Part shown: positions 59,297-64,000 of the stretch, piece after piece
Numbering within the stretch: position 1 is the stretch's first letter
How the letters are laid out: the number at the start of each line of letters is the position of its first letter
NCBI GenBank assembly: GCA_965229885.1
Contig: CBDDJX010000003.1
Span: 1,984,001 to 2,048,000 of the forward strand
Length of the DNA: 64,000 nucleotides
Reading direction: 5' to 3'
From: DATLLJ01 sp965229885
Lineage (GTDB): Bacteria; Acidobacteriota; Vicinamibacteria; Vicinamibacterales; CAVVIG01
The notes under the pieces: model-generated
What the model was told of the DNA's origin: nothing
What the model saw: the letters and a program-made list of their open reading frames with translations, nothing else
Database searches by the model: none
Translations under genes and position numbers: made by a program

Positions 59297-60466
59297 TTAC
59301 GGCCACTTGATGAGAACGACGTTGCTTCGCTCGTCCCATGTTTTGTAAGTGGGCCACGCGCGCGCCGGCGTGCTCACCATGACGGCGAACACTTCGCCAC
59401 TCACTGGTTGCCAGGAATACACTGGCGAGTTCGGTGTCTGATAGAAGGCGTCCCGCCCGATGCTTTGGGCATCGAGCGCCTTGCAAGCCTGCCTGGGGCG
59501 ATAGTAGTCAGCCGCGCCGCCGATCCACTGTCCGTTAATCAAGGCGAAGACCCACTGGTTTCCTTCAGTCGTGGTATCGCCAAAGGGCGCCGGCGGCCAA
59601 AGTCCCAAGTGGGAATGGTAGATGCAGAGCCCATTTGATGTGACATACGCATCCGTGATCTGCGATCTTTCCGGCCAGTCCGCGATGTTCTGCGGTCCGA
59701 TCACGATGGTCGCCGTCGCCAGGTCGACGCCTTTAGACACCTTAAACAAGTTAGCCGTCGAAAACGGGCTCGTGGCGGCGCTCGACGGGCTCGTCGCCTG
59801 CGCCCGCCAAAAATAGTTCTTCTCCTCGAGCTGCTTGGTCACACTGTGGCTGGTGGAAGCGGAGCCGGCCTGCTCGGGGACAGTCGCTTCATACACGAGT
59901 GAGCTGAAATCGGCCTGCTCGGAGATTTCGAATCGGTAGAAGACCTCTCCGGCGGGACCGGTCCGCTGCGCGTTGTTGACGGTGAGAGTGGGCGTGTCCG
60001 TCCCCGACCCGTCCTGCGCGGGGGTCGCCAGCACTGGCGCCTCCAGAACGACTTCAGGGCCGATGGAGAAGCTAGTCAGTTTCGGCGCTGGGCCCAACTC
60101 GCCGCCGTTCTCGATCTGCGCGCGCCAGAAGTAGGTGGTCGAGTGAGGAAGCCTGTCGATCGTCACGGAGGTCTGTCCGTCGCCGCCCTGCTGGACGCCA
60201 CTCCTGCTGAACACGATCTCTGAGAACTCCGCGTCGGCGGCGACCTCAAAGGTATAGGTCGGCTCCTCGGTCGTGGTTGACACCGCGTTGCCGATCACCA
60301 ACGTATGCGGCTGCGCGGCGAAGGCGACCACGCTCCCATCAGCCGGGTTGTTGAGTAGCGGCGTGCTCGACGAAACCCGGGGCTGTGTGGGTGAGGTACA
60401 GGCCATCACGAGCGCGAGCGCGAGCGACGACAGCAGGCAGTAAACGCGCACAGGTGTTTGCTTCAT
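59297..60466 (-). CDS. Fn3-like lipoprotein with conserved unknown C-terminal domain (paralog 2)
   Basis: The 389-aa protein starts at the ATG at 60466 (MKQTPVRVYCLLSSLALALV, lipobox LVMAC); the frame is open upstream to 60532, but without signal character. It has the same plan as the neighbour: YTFEVAADAEFSEIVFSRSG with YFWRAQIENGGELGPAPKLT, YRFEISEQADFSSLVYEATV with YFWRAQATSPSSAATSPFST, then the C-terminal domain ITDAYVTSNGLCIYHSHLGL, EGNQWVFALINGQWIGGAAD, YYRPRQACKALDAQSIGRDA, STPARAWPTYKTWDERSNVV. The two are a tandem duplication that has diverged more in the Fn3 part than in the C-terminal domain. Confidence 0.75.
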   Translation of the reverse strand: MKQTPVRVYCLLSSLALALVMACTSPTQPRVSSSTPLLNNPADGSVVAFAAQPHTLVIGNAVSTTTEEPTYTFEVAADAEFSEIVFSRSGVQQGGDGQTSVTIDRLPHSTTYFWRAQIENGGELGPAPKLTSFSIGPEVVLEAPVLATPAQDGSGTDTPTLTVNNAQRTGPAGEVFYRFEISEQADFSSLVYEATVPEQAGSASTSHSVTKQLEEKNYFWRAQATSPSSAATSPFSTANLFKVSKGVDLATATIVIGPQNIADWPERSQITDAYVTSNGLCIYHSHLGLWPPAPFGDTTTEGNQWVFALINGQWIGGAADYYRPRQACKALDAQSIGRDAFYQTPNSPVYSWQPVSGEVFAVMVSTPARAWPTYKTWDERSNVVLIKWP

Positions 60467-60600
60467 AAGCCTTATCGCGAACGAAACGCCGCCAAAGCTT
60501 TGTACCGCGGCGAAAGCTGGGAAGCTCGCCACCGATCGGGAAGGTATCGGGATGCTACATCAGTCCGACTGGAGCCGTCAACCTCTCGTATCGCGCCATG

Positions 60601-61811
60601 GTAAGTGTGACCGAAGGAAAGATCGTCGCGCCCTAAAGGGTGTTACCCAAGCGGGTGTGCCACAGAGAGGGTACCCGCGTGGGACCACAGGCGAGGCCGG
60701 AGTATTTGGCGCCGATGCGGGACCGGTACGTGGGGGCCTCGCGGACGGAGAAGGGGCGCGTGCTCACAGAGGCGGTGACGGTGACGGGCTACCATCGGAA
60801 GGCGATCATTCGGGCCTGGCGGCGGCCAGCCGTGCGGCCCCCGCGGGGCCCGCGTCGGGGCCGACCCACGCGCTATGACGCCGCGGGGGTGCGGGCACTC
60901 CGGGCGGTCTGGGTCGCGGCGCGGGCGATCCGTGGGCCCGCCGCCGCCTCGCGGTGTCGCCCGCCACCGAAGCGAAGGTGCGCACCATCAGCCCGCGCCA
61001 GATCGATCGCCTGCTGGCGCCCGACCAGCGCACGATCCGCCGACGGCTGTATGGGCGCACCAAACCCGGCCCGCTGTTGAAGCACCACATTCTGGGCAAG
61101 ACCGATCACTGGGACGTCACCGAGCCCGGCTTCACCGAGGTGGACCTGGTGAGTCACTCGGGCGACCGCGCCGATGGGGACTTCCTCCATACGCTGAATC
61201 TCACCGACATTCAGACCACCTGGGTCGAACACGGCGCCGTCATGGGGAAAAGTCAGGTCCGGGTCCAGGAACGGCTCGACCACTTGCGCGGGGGGCGGCC
61301 GTACAAGAAGAACGACAACGCGCATATCGAACAAAAGAACTGGGCCCACGTCCGGAAGCTGATGGGCTATGTGCGGTATGACTCGGCGGGGGCCCTCGCA
61401 GCGATGAACGATGTGTAGGCCGACCTGCGGCTGTTGCAGAATCTCTTTCTGCCGTCGGTGCAACTCCAGCGCAAAGAACGCATCGGCGCCCGCCGGCGCC
61501 GGTACTACGACGCGCCGCAGACCCCGTTGGAGCGCGTCCAGGCCTGCCCGCAGGCCCACGCCGCGAAGGTGGTGGCGCTCGTGCGCCAGCGGGACCGGCC
61601 GATCCGTTCGCGCTCGCGGCGCGCATTGACCGCAAGCTCGCGCGGGTCTATGCCCTCGCGAATCATCGGCGCGGGCTGGTGCCCTCGACGGCGGGGGCCG
61701 CGGAGACACACGCAAAGACCGCGTGGGTCTCCGCGGCCCTGTCGCTCAAAGACCTCTCCCCGTCGGTAACACCAAATATGGCGCGACGACGCGCCGCCCG
61801 GTAACACTTAC
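60601..61811 (+). mobile_element. IS481-like insertion element, degenerate
   Basis: The two ends are imperfect inverted repeats of about 56 bp: from the left (60601) gtaagtgtgaccg, then tcgtcgcgcc, then gtgttaccc. The right end read inwards (from 61811) gives gtaagtgttaccg, tcgtcgcgcc and gtgttaccg in the same order and spacing. Each end thus has two GTGTxACC motifs, as in the IS481 element at 4555-5926. The enclosed transposase is deleted and frameshifted. Confidence 0.65.
60640..61770 (+). pseudogene. Integrase-core transposase, multiply disrupted
   Basis: Parts lie in different frames: PEYLAPMRDRYVGASRTEKG, TGYHRKAIIRAWRRPAV (N-terminal HTH); from 60954 RTISPRQIDRLLAPDQRTIR, DVTEPGFTEVDLVSHSGDRA (first catalytic Asp); then a direct jump from WVEHGAVMGKSQVRVQ to GGRPYKKNDNAHIEQKNWAH (catalytic Glu), so the segment with the second Asp is deleted. 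A TAG at 61417-61419 interrupts MNDV*ADLRLLQNLFLPS. A later frame change ends the C-terminus. Non-functional. Confidence 0.8.
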
Positions 61812-61895
61812 TTATGGCTCGACACGCCTCTCTCCTGCTTCTCTGTTTCCTGCTTCGCGGTTTCCTGCTTCGCGCCGCCCGCGCGTTGCACGAGG

Positions 61896-62549
61896 CTAGA
61901 AGCCGACCCCGATTCCAAACTGCACCCGAGGGATGATCATGCCCGGTTCGATCAGGAATACGCGCCCATACCGGTAGGACGCGTCAGCCATGATGCGGTC
62001 GCCGATGCTGATGTGCGCCCCCAGCCCGGCCTCAAGGAATGGTCTCGTTTCATCGCCCGCGAGGTCGGCGCCGAGCTGCACGCCGAACGTCTCCAGAAGC
62101 TGGTCCGTCACGTCGGCCCCATTCACGAAGAACGAGACGTTCTTGGTAACTCTCGCGCCACCGAAGCCCACGGACAGATAGGGGCGGATCCGGTGGTGGT
62201 CGACTAGGTTGTAGCGAAGACCGGCGGCCACGTAGCCCACAGGTTGCTTGAGCGTGAAGGCCGACGTGCCAAACGTTTCCAGGAAGTTCGAAATGACTGT
62301 GGCCGCTGTCACCAGCTCGGCCGACAGGACATCGCGCATCACGCCACCTTCGACGAAGATGCGGAGCGCTTTATAGGGAAACCCTGCTTCCAGTCCAAAC
62401 GACGCCTCAATTGCGTCTTTGCCGAACGTCGGCCCTGCCACGAACTCGCCATACGTCTGAGACGACCGGGAACCGGCCCCGCCCTGGGCCTGCGCGCTAG
62501 CCGCGACGCCGAGGCAAATAACCGTGAGGAGGATCGAGAACCTTCGCAT
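61896..62549 (-). CDS. Outer-membrane beta-barrel protein (OmpA-like barrel fold)
   Basis: The 217-aa protein starts at the ATG at 62549 after GAAAGGCCAGGTG. The signal peptide is RRFSILLTVICLGVAASAQA. The mature protein has amphipathic strands: YGEFVAGPTFGKDAIEASFG, LEAGFPYKALRIFVEGGVMR, PVGYVAAGLRYNLVDHHRIR, PYLSVGFGGARVTKNVSFFV, RPFLEAGLGAHISIGDRIMA, DASYRYGRVFLIE. It ends in VQFGIGVGF, with the terminal Phe that the BAM complex reads. Function unknown; probably a small eight-stranded barrel. Confidence 0.8.
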   Translation of the reverse strand: MRRFSILLTVICLGVAASAQAQGGAGSRSSQTYGEFVAGPTFGKDAIEASFGLEAGFPYKALRIFVEGGVMRDVLSAELVTAATVISNFLETFGTSAFTLKQPVGYVAAGLRYNLVDHHRIRPYLSVGFGGARVTKNVSFFVNGADVTDQLLETFGVQLGADLAGDETRPFLEAGLGAHISIGDRIMADASYRYGRVFLIEPGMIIPRVQFGIGVGF

Positions 62550-62647
62550 CACCTGGCCTTTCTCGTAAGTGGATCGCAAAGTGGATTGCGCGTGGGATGT
62601 CCGTGACCGATGCCGATGTCGCATAATAGCATGCTTCAGCTCGTCAG

Positions 62648-64000
62648 ATGACCCTGCGCACGCACGCATCGTCGCTTGCGGCAGCCGGCGCCATGCTGTG
62701 CTGCGCTGTGGCGCTGTGGGTTTCGTTCGGCGCGGTGGCCTTCCTTGATACCCACAATCGCGCAGCGTACGTCGGCCTCCTCCCATCGCCTGTCTGACTC
62801 GCTGCGCTGTTGTTGCTGGCGGCGTTCGTCACCATCGTGGCGCGTCCGACTTCGCAAGAGGTCGAGCCGCTCTGGCTGTCGGCGGTCCTGCTGCTGCCGT
62901 GGTTGCCGCTTCGACTGCCGCTGGCCGCCTTTATCTGGACCGGGCACGTCGTCGCGTGGGTTTGGGTGGCCATTGGCGCCACGCTGGTCGTACCCCGGCT
63001 GGGCGGCATCGGTCGTCTCCTGGGACGTGCGAATGGCGGTCGCCCCCTGCGAGAGGCGGCGCTTGCTGGCGTATTGAGCCTCACCGCGTACGGCCTCGCC
63101 GCCTGGGCGGTGGCACCGCAGCATCCGAACGGCGATGAACCACACTACTTGATCATCACGCAGAGCCTTCTCGGAGATCACGACCTCCGGATTGAGAACA
63201 ATCATCGCGAGCGCGACTATCGCGCGTACTCGAGCGGCGGACTCAAGCCTGATTTCCGGCGTCGGGGCACGAACGACGAGATCTACTCGATCCACGCGCC
63301 GGGCCTGCCGCTGCTTGTGGCTCCGTTTTTTGCTGTGCTCGGCTACCCTGGTGTCGTGGCCGCGCTCGCCGTGTTCGGCGCGGTCGGAAGCGGGCTGGCG
63401 TGGGTCATTGCCTGGCACGTAACCGGCGATCGCTCCGCCAGTTGGTTCGGTTGGGCGACCGTCAGCCTCTCGATCCCGTATTTCTTCCTCACGGGGAGTG
63501 TGTTTCCAGACGCCGGGCGCGGTGTTGACGCTGATGGCCTCGCTGCCGCTCGTGGCCCGACGGGCCCGCCTGCCCCGCCGGCTTGTCCTCGTCGGCGCCG
63601 CGCTGGCGATCCTGCCCTGGCTGCACACGCGATTTTCCGTGATCGCCGCCTGTGCGGCAGCCGCCGTCGTCGGTCGTCTGTTCGGCGAACAGGATCGCGT
63701 GAAGAGGATGACGGCGCTGCTTGCCCTGCCGCTCATCAGCGCTGTCTCATGGCTGATGTTCTTTTAGGCGATCTATGGGACGCCGAACCCATCGGCGCCG
63801 TATGGCGGGCAGACCGATGTCGCGCTTGGCAACATCGTGCGCGGTGGTCCCGGCGTTCTCGTGGACCAGCAGTTCGGGCTGCTCGCGACAGCGCCCGTGT
63901 TCCTCTGCGCGTTCGCGGGCCTCGTCACCATGCTGTGGCGCGGCCGCCGGCGGCTCGCCGTTGAGCTGCTCCTGATCGCCGTGCCGTACGGTCTCGTCGT
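62648..64000 (+). pseudogene. GT-C-like membrane protein, two stops and one frameshift, open at the window end
   Basis: From ATG 62648 the frame reads TLRTHASSLAAAGAMLCCAV, then an in-frame TGA at 62795-62797, then LAALLLLAAFVTIVARPTSQ, HPNGDEPHYLIITQSLLGDH (acidic first-loop motif of GT-C enzymes) and YSIHAPGLPLLVAPFFAVLG. Near 63505-63515 the frame shifts to PGAVLTLMASLPLVARRARL, then a TAG at 63765-63767, then AIYGTPNPSAPYGGQTDVAL up to the window end. All parts fit one protein related in plan to that at 47018-48913. The gene is decayed or the assembly has errors. Confidence 0.75.

Overview
The window is high-GC bacterial chromosomal DNA with long overlapping genes and frequent GTG and TTG starts. 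Normal housekeeping genes (ligA, metG, dapF, ttcA, an rnpB-like RNase P RNA) show that it is chromosomal and not plasmid or phage. TPR regions of the kind attached to Ser/Thr kinases, TolB-like lipoproteins, PEGA proteins and a large surface-polysaccharide locus point to an Acidobacteriota-like organism (Vicinamibacteria-like). This is an inference from gene style, not a proven assignment.

Region 1 (1-8.3 kb) and region 2 (11.4-23.3 kb) are insertion-sequence graveyards. They hold IS5, IS481, IS3, IS630 and IS6 family elements or pieces, two copies of a degenerate rve-type transposase, and one rve-type element present as both a 713-bp copy and a 224-bp internally deleted MITE-like copy. Host genes caught between them are broken: a DinB-like gene, a TPR protein, two hsdM 5' ends, a cupin, a YCII-like protein and a holin-like membrane protein. 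Embedded intact units are a PEGA protein (3.1-4.2 kb), the trio cstA / cory-CC-star / ArsA-type ATPase (8.3-11.3 kb), an AlgJ-like plus MBOAT acylation pair followed by a TolB-like lipoprotein (15-19.2 kb), and an SpmA-SpmB fusion (21.1-22.5 kb).

Region 3 (23.6-42.6 kb) is conserved core genome, mostly on the minus strand: AI-2E transporter, nucleotide-sugar epimerase, RNase P RNA, NtrC-type regulator, HtrA protease, LigA, polyprenyl diphosphate synthase, TatD, a free-standing MetRS C-terminal tRNA-binding domain, MetRS, LarC, a short RadC, an unusual DapF, a methyltransferase, divergent glycerol-3-phosphate dehydrogenase, an outer-membrane barrel protein and TtcA.

Region 4 (42.6-58 kb) is a surface glycan locus arranged as two divergent, translationally coupled operons. 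The minus operon (49.9 to 42.6 kb) encodes an SGNH lipoprotein, membrane glycosyltransferase-like proteins, a GT4 glycosyltransferase, a methyltransferase, an epimerase and a hexapeptide acyltransferase. The plus operon (50.0 to 58.0 kb) encodes a GT2 glycosyltransferase, a Wzx-type flippase fused to a methyltransferase, a polysaccharide deacetylase, a GT4, a methyltransferase and a GT-C-like membrane protein. Together they look able to build, modify and flip a lipid-linked oligosaccharide.

Region 5 (58-64 kb) has two tandem paralogous lipoproteins with Fn3-like repeats and a shared unknown C-terminal domain, a broken IS481-like element, an outer-membrane barrel protein, and a GT-C-like membrane gene with two stops and a frameshift that runs off the window end. 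No tRNA, rRNA or CRISPR array was seen.
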